A stretch of 18,892 nucleotides of DNA from an uncultured Clostridia bacterium (GTDB lineage: Bacteria > Bacillota > Clostridia > Christensenellales > Borkfalkiaceae): contig CAJOMT010000022.1 in assembly GCA_905235815.1 (NCBI GenBank), positions 1-18,892 on the forward strand, written 5' to 3'. Each line of letters begins with the position of its first letter. Within the stretch, counting starts at the first letter, position 1. Below, piece after piece: positions 7,843 to 13,377 of this stretch. The position numbers and the translations under genes are program-made. The notes below the pieces were generated by a model that was not told the DNA's origin, did not search any database, and was given only the letters and a program-made list of their open reading frames with translations.

Positions 7843-9544
7843 TTATTGCCTCCGTTGCTTCCTCGTGTTTCACCTGCGTCATCATCATTCCGATTTCTTC
7901 TTTTTTTGCCGTTCTACCGTCGACTATTCCAATAATACTACCGGCAGACATAACCGCTATTCTGTCACAAAGTCCTATTAAAATATCCAAGTCTTCACCA
8001 ACGAAAATTATTGCCGAACCATTTTTCTTTTGCTCGTCTAAAAGATTATATATTAAATATGACGAATTGACGTCTAAGCCTCTGACCGGATACGCCACCA
8101 TTAAAACCTTTGGCGCTGAAGAAATTTCACGACCAACTAATACCTTTTGCACATTGCCGCCGGATAATTTTCTAACTTCGGTATGAGAATTTGGCGTAAC
8201 GACTTCAAGTTGTTCAATTATATCGTCGGCAAGCTTACTTGGTTTCTTTCTGTCAAGAAATACACTGTTACCTTTTCTGTAACTTCTAAGCATCATATTG
8301 TCAACAATATCCATATTGCCAACGAGCCCCATTCCGAGTCTGTCCTCCGGAACGAATGATAACCTTACGCCGAGTTCTCGTATTTCGAATGGCGTTTTAT
8401 TTCTCAAATCTATAATTTCGTCTTCATTAAATATAATTTTTCCGTCATTGACAAGTTTTTTTATCTGATCATTACTTAATCCGGTAAAATCAACTTGCAA
8501 GCCGCCCTCATAATGAAATGCACCCTCGCTAGCAAGTTCTTTTACTCTTTTAAGGGTTTTATGGTATAACGTTACGGGCTTGTCCTTTTTCGGATTGTGA
8601 AATATAATATCTCCTTCCGATAAATTTCTAAGTCCGGCTATAGCCTCAAGCAGTTCTTTTTGTCCGCTACCTGCAATTCCGGCAATACCTAAAATCTCAC
8701 CGCCTCTCGCAGTAAAATTAATGTCTTTTAAAACTTTTATACCGTCTTTATTCTTGTAACTAAGGTTCTTGATTTCAAGTCTATCGTCGGGATTGACGGG
8801 CGTACTGCGGACGATATTGAGTTCAACTTTTCTTCCAACCATCATTTCGGTAAGTTCTTCGGTAGTAGTTTCACTCGTTTTAACGGTTCCAATATATTCG
8901 CCTTTTCTCAAAACGGCTACTTCATCGGATATCGCCATAACTTCATTGAGTTTATGTGTTATTATTATTATCGATTTGCCGTCTTCCCTCATTTTTTTCA
9001 AAACGGCAAAGAGTTTTTCGATTTCTTGAGGTGTTAAAACTGCAGTAGGTTCGTCGAGGATAAGTATTTCCGCTCCTCGATACAAAACCTTTATAATTTC
9101 AACCGTTTGTTTTTCGGATACCGACATATCGTAAATTTTTTTTGTCGGATCAATATTAAATCCGTATTTATCGGCTATCGTTTTAACCTTTAAATTGATT
9201 TTATTCATGTTTACGGTATTCTCTTTTAACCCCAAAATAATATTTTGAGATGCCGTAAAAACATTTATCAATTTAAAATGTTGATGAATCATTCCGATTT
9301 TATATTTGAATGCATCCTGCGGAGAACGAATGGTAGCTTCGTTCCCTTCTATATAAATTTTTCCTTCATCCGGAGCGTAAATTCCGGATATCATATTCAT
9401 AAGCGTGGTCTTACCGCTACCGTTTTCGCCTAATATTGCGAGAATCTCACCGTGCTTTAACGACATACTTACGTTCTTGTTTGCTTGAATTTTACCGAAA
9501 TGTTTAGAGAGGTTTTCAAGTTCAAGTGCAACAGTTTCTTCCAT
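7835..9544 (-). CDS. Double ABC ATPase of purine/nucleoside importer (YufO/NupO type)
   Basis: A fused two-domain ATPase of 569 residues. Domain 1 has Walker A GENGSGKTT (39-47), Q-loop Gln88, signature SVSEKQ (141-146), Walker B LILDEPT (161-167) and switch His197. Domain 2 is degenerate, as usual in this family: GIAGSGQKE in the Walker A place (288-296), a good LSGGNVQK signature (460-467), LMVAYPVRGLD where Walker B should be, and VGED in place of the switch histidine. YufO-like ATPases are usually near 510 residues; the excess is an insertion at about 317-385 in domain 2. CGGAG precedes the ATG. It lies between the lipoprotein and permease genes and should energise both permeases from the cytoplasmic side. 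Confidence 0.94.
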   Translation of the reverse strand: MEETVALELENLSKHFGKIQANKNVSMSLKHGEILAILGENGSGKTTLMNMISGIYAPDEGKIYIEGNEATIRSPQDAFKYKIGMIHQHFKLINVFTASQNIILGLKENTVNMNKINLKVKTIADKYGFNIDPTKKIYDMSVSEKQTVEIIKVLYRGAEILILDEPTAVLTPQEIEKLFAVLKKMREDGKSIIIITHKLNEVMAISDEVAVLRKGEYIGTVKTSETTTEELTEMMVGRKVELNIVRSTPVNPDDRLEIKNLSYKNKDGIKVLKDINFTARGGEILGIAGIAGSGQKELLEAIAGLRNLSEGDIIFHNPKKDKPVTLYHKTLKRVKELASEGAFHYEGGLQVDFTGLSNDQIKKLVNDGKIIFNEDEIIDLRNKTPFEIRELGVRLSFVPEDRLGMGLVGNMDIVDNMMLRSYRKGNSVFLDRKKPSKLADDIIEQLEVVTPNSHTEVRKLSGGNVQKVLVGREISSAPKVLMVAYPVRGLDVNSSYLIYNLLDEQKKNGSAIIFVGEDLDILIGLCDRIAVMSAGSIIGIVDGRTAKKEEIGMMMTQVKHEEATEAING

Positions 9545-9576
9545 ATTTACTCCGTATAATTTCGTTTTAAAACTAA

Positions 9577-9606
9577 GATTAGGCGGAGAAATTTCTCCGC
9601 CTTATC
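9577..9606 (-). repeat. Perfect intercistronic palindrome/hairpin between bmpA and the ATPase
   Basis: A perfect 20-base palindrome (9582-9601; GGCGGAG arms) lies in the 77-nt gap, and the pairing extends to 9577-9606 with one mismatch. On the minus strand it has no clean T-run behind it (TAATCTTAG follows), so it is a poor terminator. In binding-protein operons such hairpins commonly protect the upstream mRNA and reduce read-through, letting lipoprotein exceed the membrane subunits. That role is inferred here. Confidence 0.8.
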
Positions 9607-9621
9607 CAAAAAAAGTTAAGT

Positions 9622-10920
9622 TTAGAATGCGGTATTAAGAAGAGTTATACCGTCGATATTGATATCAAAATAGGGTGCAGAACGATATTGAGATTCATGG
9701 AAATATCCATTGGATATCGCTTCCGTTTCATGCTCGAATTTAGCGTCGCTATCTACGTCCGCACCATAAGATGTAAGTTTCTTACCCTCAACAGTAAAAG
9801 TATTTGTATCGAATACTTTAAGAGTGCCATTTTCGATTTGTTCTTTAACTGCAGCGATTTTAGCGGCAGTACCTTCTGCTACGATATCGCTGTTGAGTTC
9901 GGTTAAAGCGACAGAACCGCTTGCAATAGTACCGCACCAATCTGTCTGGATATTTTCATTTTTCGCTACGCACGTTGCGATATATTTAAAATAAGGAGCC
10001 CAATCAATCCTCGAAGATATAAGGAAAGTATTCTTGCAAGACTCATACGTGCTGCCGTTGTAGGAAACGTTGGGAACACCTGCCTTTTCGCAAGCAGACG
10101 GAGCACCCATAGAATCAGCGTGCTGAGAAATAATAGCACAGCCTTTGCTGATGAGTGTCTCTGCGGCAGACTGTTCAAGGTCCGGATCAAACCAAGAACC
10201 GGTAAACTGAACCTGCATCGATACCGACTTACCCTCAACCATTTCTTTAAATGTATTTCTTACACCGAGGAACCATGAAGTATATCCGGAGACTACTTCG
10301 GCATAAGTATACGCACCGACGTAACCAACTTTAACGTTGCCGTTTTCGTCATAGTTTTTATCTGTCAATTGACCTTTGTTATACATATCGGCAAGCTTCA
10401 TACCAGCAACAACGCCTGCAAGATATCTACCCTCGTAAATAGAGGCAAATGCATTATGATAATTGGCAATTCCTTCGGTGTGAGCGTAAGTTCCGGTAGC
10501 GTGACAGAACTGAACATTGGGAAATTCTGAGGCAACTTGCATCAAAAATGGTTCGTGACCGAAAGAATCAGCGAAAATAATATTACAACCACCTCTGGCA
10601 AGATCTCTTGCTGTCTCAGCGCATTTGTTGGTTTCGGGGATGTTTACCTTGAGTTCATAATTAAAACCTAATTCCTTGCTTGCTTCATCCATGGCGTCGA
10701 TAAAATTCTTGTCATAAGTAGAATCTTCGCCGTGAAGAGTTATAATTCCGATTTTAATGTTGGAATAATCTACACCGGTCGCATCTACAACGGTTGAAAC
10801 TCTAACATCGTTAGTCTTAACAAGTAGTTCGATTTCTTTGTTGTCGTTAGTCTCACCGCAGCTTGCAAACACACCGAGAGCAAGCGTCAACGTGAGCAAT
10901 AAGGTTAAAAGTTTCTTCAT
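9622..10920 (-). CDS. BmpA-type purine/nucleoside-binding lipoprotein
   Basis: A substrate-binding lipoprotein (PnrA/BmpA family) of 432 residues. The N-terminus MKKLLTLLLTLTLALGVFAS is a signal peptide followed by Cys21 as the predicted lipidated residue. The mature part shows the family sequences IGIITLHGEDSTYDKNF, the FADSFGHEPFL strand-loop, YEGRYLAGVVAGMKL and VGYVGAYTYAEVVSGYTSWFLGV. It should capture nucleosides or nucleobases outside the membrane and hand them to the permeases encoded downstream. AAAGGAG lies 7 nt before the ATG, at the base of a small hairpin (10934-10947). It follows xpt by 83 nt, with a terminator-like hairpin in the gap. Confidence 0.93.
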   Translation of the reverse strand: MKKLLTLLLTLTLALGVFASCGETNDNKEIELLVKTNDVRVSTVVDATGVDYSNIKIGIITLHGEDSTYDKNFIDAMDEASKELGFNYELKVNIPETNKCAETARDLARGGCNIIFADSFGHEPFLMQVASEFPNVQFCHATGTYAHTEGIANYHNAFASIYEGRYLAGVVAGMKLADMYNKGQLTDKNYDENGNVKVGYVGAYTYAEVVSGYTSWFLGVRNTFKEMVEGKSVSMQVQFTGSWFDPDLEQSAAETLISKGCAIISQHADSMGAPSACEKAGVPNVSYNGSTYESCKNTFLISSRIDWAPYFKYIATCVAKNENIQTDWCGTIASGSVALTELNSDIVAEGTAAKIAAVKEQIENGTLKVFDTNTFTVEGKKLTSYGADVDSDAKFEHETEAISNGYFHESQYRSAPYFDINIDGITLLNTAF

Positions 10921-10933
10921 AAAGTTTCTCCTT

Positions 10934-10973
10934 TGCCATTTATGGCATTAAAATATTTATGTAAAAATTTACA
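10934..10973 (-). repeat. Two small inverted repeats in the bmpA leader
   Basis: The 83-nt gap before bmpA holds two dyads. At 10934-10947 TGCCA and TGGCA arms flank a 4-nt TAAA loop, ending at the AAAGGAG ribosome site. At 10960-10973 TGTAAA and TTTACA arms flank two bases. The first could form an mRNA hairpin next to the ribosome site; the second looks more like a protein-binding dyad. I found no convincing -35/-10 pair here, so an internal bmpA promoter is unproven. Confidence 0.5.
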
Positions 10974-10980
10974 CCGAAAT

Positions 10981-11025
10981 AAAAACAAAAAATTCCAAGT
11001 CGCTTATACAACTTCTCGGAATTTT
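10981..11025 (-). terminator. Terminator-like hairpin at the 3' end of xpt
   Basis: On the minus strand AAAATTCC pairs with GGAATTTT, and an inner AAGTTG pairs with CGACTT around a 6-nt loop with a GAG bulge; a T-rich run follows (TTTTTTGTTTTT). The 5' arm lies inside the last codons of xpt. Because bmpA needs transcripts from upstream unless it has its own promoter, this is probably a partial terminator that lowers transporter expression relative to xpt. Confidence 0.75.
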
Positions 11026-11582
11026 ATACTGCTGTCGGACATCTCGTCGATGATCGCAAGCGATTCGACTCTGACGCCTTCATTTCTTAATTTGTCTCCT
11101 GCGCCTTGAAAACCTTTTTCTATCGCTATGGCGCAGCCTTTAACTTCCCCACCGGCTTGCTCTACTATACTCATAAGTCCTTTGAGAGCATTGCCTTCCG
11201 CTAAAAAATCGTCAATGATTAAAATTTTATCTTCTTTGGACAAAACTTCTTTACTTACTATTATGTCCTTAGTTGTCTTGTGGGTAAAACTTGCAACTTT
11301 CGCACTGTATACGTCGTTTGCAATATTTATAGACTTACTCTTTTTCGCAAAAACGACCGGAATATTCATATACGAAGCCGCACATACGGCTATCGCTATT
11401 CCGGACGATTCTATAGTAAGGATTTTATTTACACCGCTACCCTCGTACAAATCGGCAATTTCCTTCCCGATCTGCATCATAAATTGCACGTCGATCATGT
11501 GGTTTAAAAAACCACTTACCTTAACGATATTTCCGGGAAAAATTTTCCCTTCTCTGGCAATTTTTTCTTCGAGAGCCTTCAT
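11004..11582 (-). CDS. xpt: Xanthine phosphoribosyltransferase
   Basis: Cytoplasmic salvage enzyme that converts xanthine (and less well guanine) plus PRPP to XMP (GMP). The 192 residues are close to the B. subtilis length (194). The type I PRPP motif LIIDDFLAEGN is at 121-131, and the N-terminus KIFPGNIVKVSGFLNHMIDV and the stretch IESSGIAIA are typical of Xpt rather than of HPRT or APRT. The ATG at 11582 has AGAGG upstream. A guanine-class riboswitch and a transcription terminator precede the gene, the classic xpt arrangement. Downstream are nucleoside uptake genes on the same strand, which suggests a salvage-import unit. Confidence 0.96.
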   Translation of the reverse strand: MKALEEKIAREGKIFPGNIVKVSGFLNHMIDVQFMMQIGKEIADLYEGSGVNKILTIESSGIAIAVCAASYMNIPVVFAKKSKSINIANDVYSAKVASFTHKTTKDIIVSKEVLSKEDKILIIDDFLAEGNALKGLMSIVEQAGGEVKGCAIAIEKGFQGAGDKLRNEGVRVESLAIIDEMSDSSIKFREVV

Positions 11583-11603
11583 ATAACCTCTTTAACCAAC
11601 GTG

Positions 11604-11635
11604 AAAAACAAAAAAACAGGTCTCACAACCTGTTT
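11604..11635 (-). terminator. Riboswitch-controlled terminator before xpt
   Basis: On the minus strand AAACAGG pairs with CCTGTTT (stem 11614-11635, 8-nt loop) and runs into TTTTGTTTTT. It lies between the purine aptamer and the xpt ribosome site. It is expected to form when guanine is bound and stop transcription before xpt. Confidence 0.9.
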
Positions 11636-11683
11636 GCCAAATAGTCAACCGATAGAAGAAATAATTCCACTATCAATATCGTT

Positions 11684-11750
11684 CCAATAGTCGCAACTTT
11701 TACGGCGTGCGGTAGAAACATTTGAGCCTTCATATTCAAACCTATATTGG
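11684..11750 (-). promoter_or_regulatory. Guanine-class purine riboswitch aptamer
   Basis: Read on the minus strand, P1 is CCAATA (11745-11750) with TATTGG (11684-11689). The three-way junction carries the near-invariant GTTTCTACC. L3 contains CCGTAAA, and J3/1 is GACTAT with a C at the specificity position, which predicts guanine/hypoxanthine/xanthine rather than adenine binding. P2 pairs TTTGA with TCAAA, but its loop (ATATGAAGGC) is longer than the usual GATATGG-type loop. P3 is CGCAC/GTTGCG with one bulge. With the downstream terminator it should switch xpt, and perhaps the transporter genes, off when guanine is plentiful. Confidence 0.9.
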
Positions 11751-11775
11751 CAAAACTTATTCAATTTATATTTCA

Positions 11776-11804
11776 AGTATATATTAACCCGAAAATTTTG
11801 TCAA
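11776..11804 (-). promoter_or_regulatory. Sigma-A promoter of the riboswitch-xpt transcript
   Basis: On the minus strand, -35 TTGACA (11799-11804), 17-nt spacer and -10 TATACT (11776-11781): 11 of 12 consensus positions. Transcription should start near 11769, about 20 nt before the aptamer, giving a leader of nearly 190 nt. A/T tracts lie further upstream (11822-11846). Confidence 0.9.
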
Positions 11805-11875
11805 ACACTTTTATGCGGTTTAAGAAAAAATTTTTAAAAAATTTTGTTTGACCAAAATTCTCGGTTAAATTAATT
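11781..11875. repeat. Imperfect inverted repeat of about 25 bp around an A/T spacer
   Basis: The xpt promoter segment read on the minus strand (GTTTGACAAAATTTTCGGG, then TTAATA) recurs on the plus strand at about 11846-11872 as GTTTGACCAAAATTCTCGG then TTAAATTA. The arms differ by a few changes and are separated by about 40 A/T-rich bases. The plus-strand copy keeps a TTGACC -35-like hexamer but has no good -10 at the right distance. The remaining gene-free bases up to 12010 hold only a weak promoter and a small hairpin. Confidence 0.55.
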
Positions 11876-11934
11876 CCTGACACTTAATAATGTTGAAAAA
11901 CGAACATTACCGCAAACATTAAACTATTCCTTTC

Positions 11935-11985
11935 GTAACAAAATTTACGGCTGAAAAATATAATGTAGTGATAGCAAAACGCTAT
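11935..11985 (+). promoter_or_regulatory. Possible promoter and 5' mRNA hairpin of the Cys-rich peptide gene
   Basis: GTAACA (11935-11940, 4/6 match) and TATAAT (11959-11964) are 18 nt apart. The predicted start, near 11971, coincides with an ATAGC / GCTAT hairpin (11971-11985), so the transcript would begin with a stem-loop. The -10 is perfect, but the -35 is weak, and a sporulation or other alternative sigma factor cannot be excluded. Confidence 0.45.
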
Positions 11986-12010
11986 TTAATCTTTACAGGA
12001 GGAATAAATT

Positions 12011-12214
12011 ATGAACTTTTTCGGTATGGGCGATAATTGTTGCCTTTGGATTCTTATAATCCTCTTAATACTCTGTCTGTGCGGCAACGGCTGCCTTAAC
12101 GGTATACTCGATAAAATCTGCAACTGCGGATGCTTGTTGCCGATTTTAGTATTACTCGTCTGCTGCTGTCAGAAAGGTCAAAAAGGCGGTATGCCCGGCT
12201 TCGGCTGCAAATAA
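12011..12214 (+). CDS. Very cysteine-rich small membrane peptide, function unknown
   Basis: A 67-residue protein with 12 cysteines (C10, C11, C22, C24, C28, C37, C39, C41, C51-C53, C66). It has two hydrophobic stretches (about 12-24 and 42-53) joined by a Gly/Asn/Cys-rich loop CGNGC...CNCGC and ends in a Gly-rich tail. I do not recognise a named family. AGGAGG at 11997-12002 is a full-consensus ribosome site 8 nt before the ATG, and a strong terminator follows, so it is a monocistronic, probably well expressed gene rather than a chance frame. Similar tiny Cys-rich membrane peptides occur in Clostridia without known role. Metal binding, disulphide-linked envelope structure or a spore-related role are possibilities only. 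Confidence 0.8.
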   Translation: MNFFGMGDNCCLWILIILLILCLCGNGCLNGILDKICNCGCLLPILVLLVCCCQKGQKGGMPGFGCK

Positions 12215-12229
12215 TACTAATACATAACG

Positions 12230-12263
12230 AAAGGGGTTATCGCAGTTGCGTAGCCCCTTTTTT
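12230..12263 (+). terminator. Terminator after the Cys-rich peptide gene
   Basis: AAAGGGGTTA pairs with TAGCCCCTTT around an inner CGCA/TGCG stem (stem 12230-12260), followed by six T in total. The minus-strand reading has a shorter T stretch, so it may also weakly end the convergent operon whose last gene stops at 12270. Confidence 0.92.
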
Positions 12264-12269
12264 CTGCCA

Positions 12270-12575
12270 TTATGCCTCTGTTTTTTCTCTTTCGGCATCG
12301 AGTTTCTTATTTCTGAAATATATTATCAACGCAATTATGAGCATTACGAGGTTTATACAATAAACCACAAACGCAAAAATTCTCAATGCGTTCCAGTTAT
12401 TGGCACAAATTTTGCTGAGTATGCCGAAAACGTATCCTATCAATATCAGTAACGTAAACAAAAGACTCGTACCCTTTGCCGTCCTCGCCTTATACGCTCT
12501 TATAATGTTGAAGGGCCACGACGCCCCGAAAAGTGCAATCATTAAAATTTCAAATATTACAGAAAGTGTTTCCAT
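12270..12575 (-). CDS. PQ-loop / SemiSWEET-like small membrane protein
   Basis: A 101-residue protein with about three hydrophobic segments (roughly 5-25, 37-55, 65-87) and a charged C-terminal tail. The first segment and loop read FGASWPFNIIRAYKARTAKG then TSLLF. This resembles the PQ-loop pattern, in which a Pro in helix 1 is followed by a basic loop with K/R-[ST]-x-G-x-S. The strict PQ dipeptide is replaced by PF. SemiSWEETs are about 90-100 residues and dimerise to move small sugars, but the substrate here is unknown. AAAGGAG precedes the ATG and the gap to the PII-like gene upstream is only 22 nt, so it is probably the last gene of the DUF1538 operon. Confidence 0.75.
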   Translation of the reverse strand: METLSVIFEILMIALFGASWPFNIIRAYKARTAKGTSLLFTLLILIGYVFGILSKICANNWNALRIFAFVVYCINLVMLIIALIIYFRNKKLDAEREKTEA

Positions 12576-12597
12576 ATTTTTCTCCTTTGCAATAAAT

Positions 12598-12945
12598 TTA
12601 ATCTTGTTTTACATTCGAGTCTTTTAACTCTTTTGACTTGGGCTGTTTCGTCTTTACGAATTCGTCTACGGGCAAAGTGAACGCTATGCCTTGCCCCGGC
12701 GTATTTAACCCGACCTTTTCATAAATATTATGTAAAAGCTTATCGACTATCGACTGTGCAGCCACTATAAATACCAACTCTTTTTCGGGCTGAATAGTTA
12801 TGCCGTATCTTGCCTCGGCTTCCGTTCTTGCGGTACCTCTTGCATTTACTATCGTTCCGCCCCTTGCACCGACCTCGCGAGCCGCTGCCATAACGTCCTC
12901 GCTGAATCCGGCATTTACTATTACCATTACAAGTTTAAATGTCAT
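12598..12945 (-). CDS. PII-like signalling protein (second of two)
   Basis: A 115-residue member of the PII (GlnB-like) superfamily. It has the beta-alpha-beta start KLVMVIVNAGFSEDVMAAAR, then GARGGTIVNARG at the base of the T-loop, a short T-loop with no match to the uridylylated-Tyr region of GlnB, QPEKELVFIVA, and the C-terminal GLNTPGQGIAFTLPVDEFV strand. A 17-residue Lys-rich tail follows. It resembles the PII relatives annotated next to DUF1538 membrane proteins rather than classical GlnB/GlnK. Its ATG shares a base with the stop of the preceding PII-like gene (TAATG). A role in nucleotide- or metabolite-dependent gating of the DUF1538 protein is inferred from context. Confidence 0.9.
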   Translation of the reverse strand: MTFKLVMVIVNAGFSEDVMAAAREVGARGGTIVNARGTARTEAEARYGITIQPEKELVFIVAAQSIVDKLLHNIYEKVGLNTPGQGIAFTLPVDEFVKTKQPKSKELKDSNVKQD

Positions 12946-13370
12946 TAGAATATACCCCCATCGACTTGATTAGATAAAAATTGATAAAGTTTTACTCCGA
13001 TCAAACTGCTTACCTTTACCGTAAATCCTACTCCCGAACCGTTTTTCGTCTTGAAATATTTATCCTCATAGTTGTTCAGAATTTCTTTGACCTTATTTTC
13101 TTTTACGATGCTAATAATTATGGCCTTGTCGGGGCTGGCACCGAGGTATTTCCCGTAATTGGTGAAATCTGCCGTTCCCTTGCCGTAAAGTACCGTCTGA
13201 AAATTTACTTCATACCCCTCTAATACGTCGAGATAAAATTGAGTTTTTGTTCTGTCGACTATAGTGAAAAGCACTTTTAATTTATCCGGCGCATTCAAGT
13301 TTTCGGATTTATTTTTTTTGTTTTTTAAATTCTTAACGGCTTTTACAGCCGCGTTGTTATTTATATCCAT
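12945..13370 (-). CDS. Divergent PII-like protein (first of two)
   Basis: A 141-residue protein: a hydrophilic Lys/Asn-rich N-terminal extension of about 30 residues, then a PII-like fold. Recognisable parts are KLKVLFTIVDRTKTQFYLDV (strand-helix), NFQTVLYGKGTA before a shortened T-loop, DKAIIISIVKENKVKEIL (second strand-helix) and GVGFTVKVSSLIG. It aligns by pattern with its downstream neighbour but is far more diverged. I chose the ATG at 13370, 7 nt after the DUF1538 stop, with AGAGG just before it. A TTG five codons earlier would overlap DUF1538 and has no ribosome site. The pair may form a hetero-oligomer or sense different ligands; both are inference. Confidence 0.8.
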   Translation of the reverse strand: MDINNNAAVKAVKNLKNKKNKSENLNAPDKLKVLFTIVDRTKTQFYLDVLEGYEVNFQTVLYGKGTADFTNYGKYLGASPDKAIIISIVKENKVKEILNNYEDKYFKTKNGSGVGFTVKVSSLIGVKLYQFLSNQVDGGIF

Positions 13371-13377
13371 AAAACCT

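Noticed and set aside
11128..11586. A 152-codon plus-strand open frame opposite xpt
   Set aside because: Antisense to a confidently identified Xpt, no ribosome site, and hydrophobicity that simply mirrors the xpt codons.
11786..11866. Possible PurR box pair near the xpt promoter (CCGAA-like cores on opposite strands)
   Set aside because: The cores lie about 70 bp apart, far from the roughly 16-17 nt spacing I recall for Bacillus PurBoxes, and each matches poorly outside CCGA. The similarity is better described as an imperfect inverted repeat.
11846..11876. Plus-strand promoter TTGACC-N17-TAATTC for the Cys-rich gene
   Set aside because: The -10 matches only two of six bases; the perfect TATAAT at 11959-11964 is a better candidate.
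12598..12945. Classical GlnB/GlnK nitrogen regulator
   Set aside because: The T-loop is short and lacks the uridylylation-site region, there is no amtB or glutamine synthetase gene nearby, and the neighbour is DUF1538; I keep the broader PII-like call.
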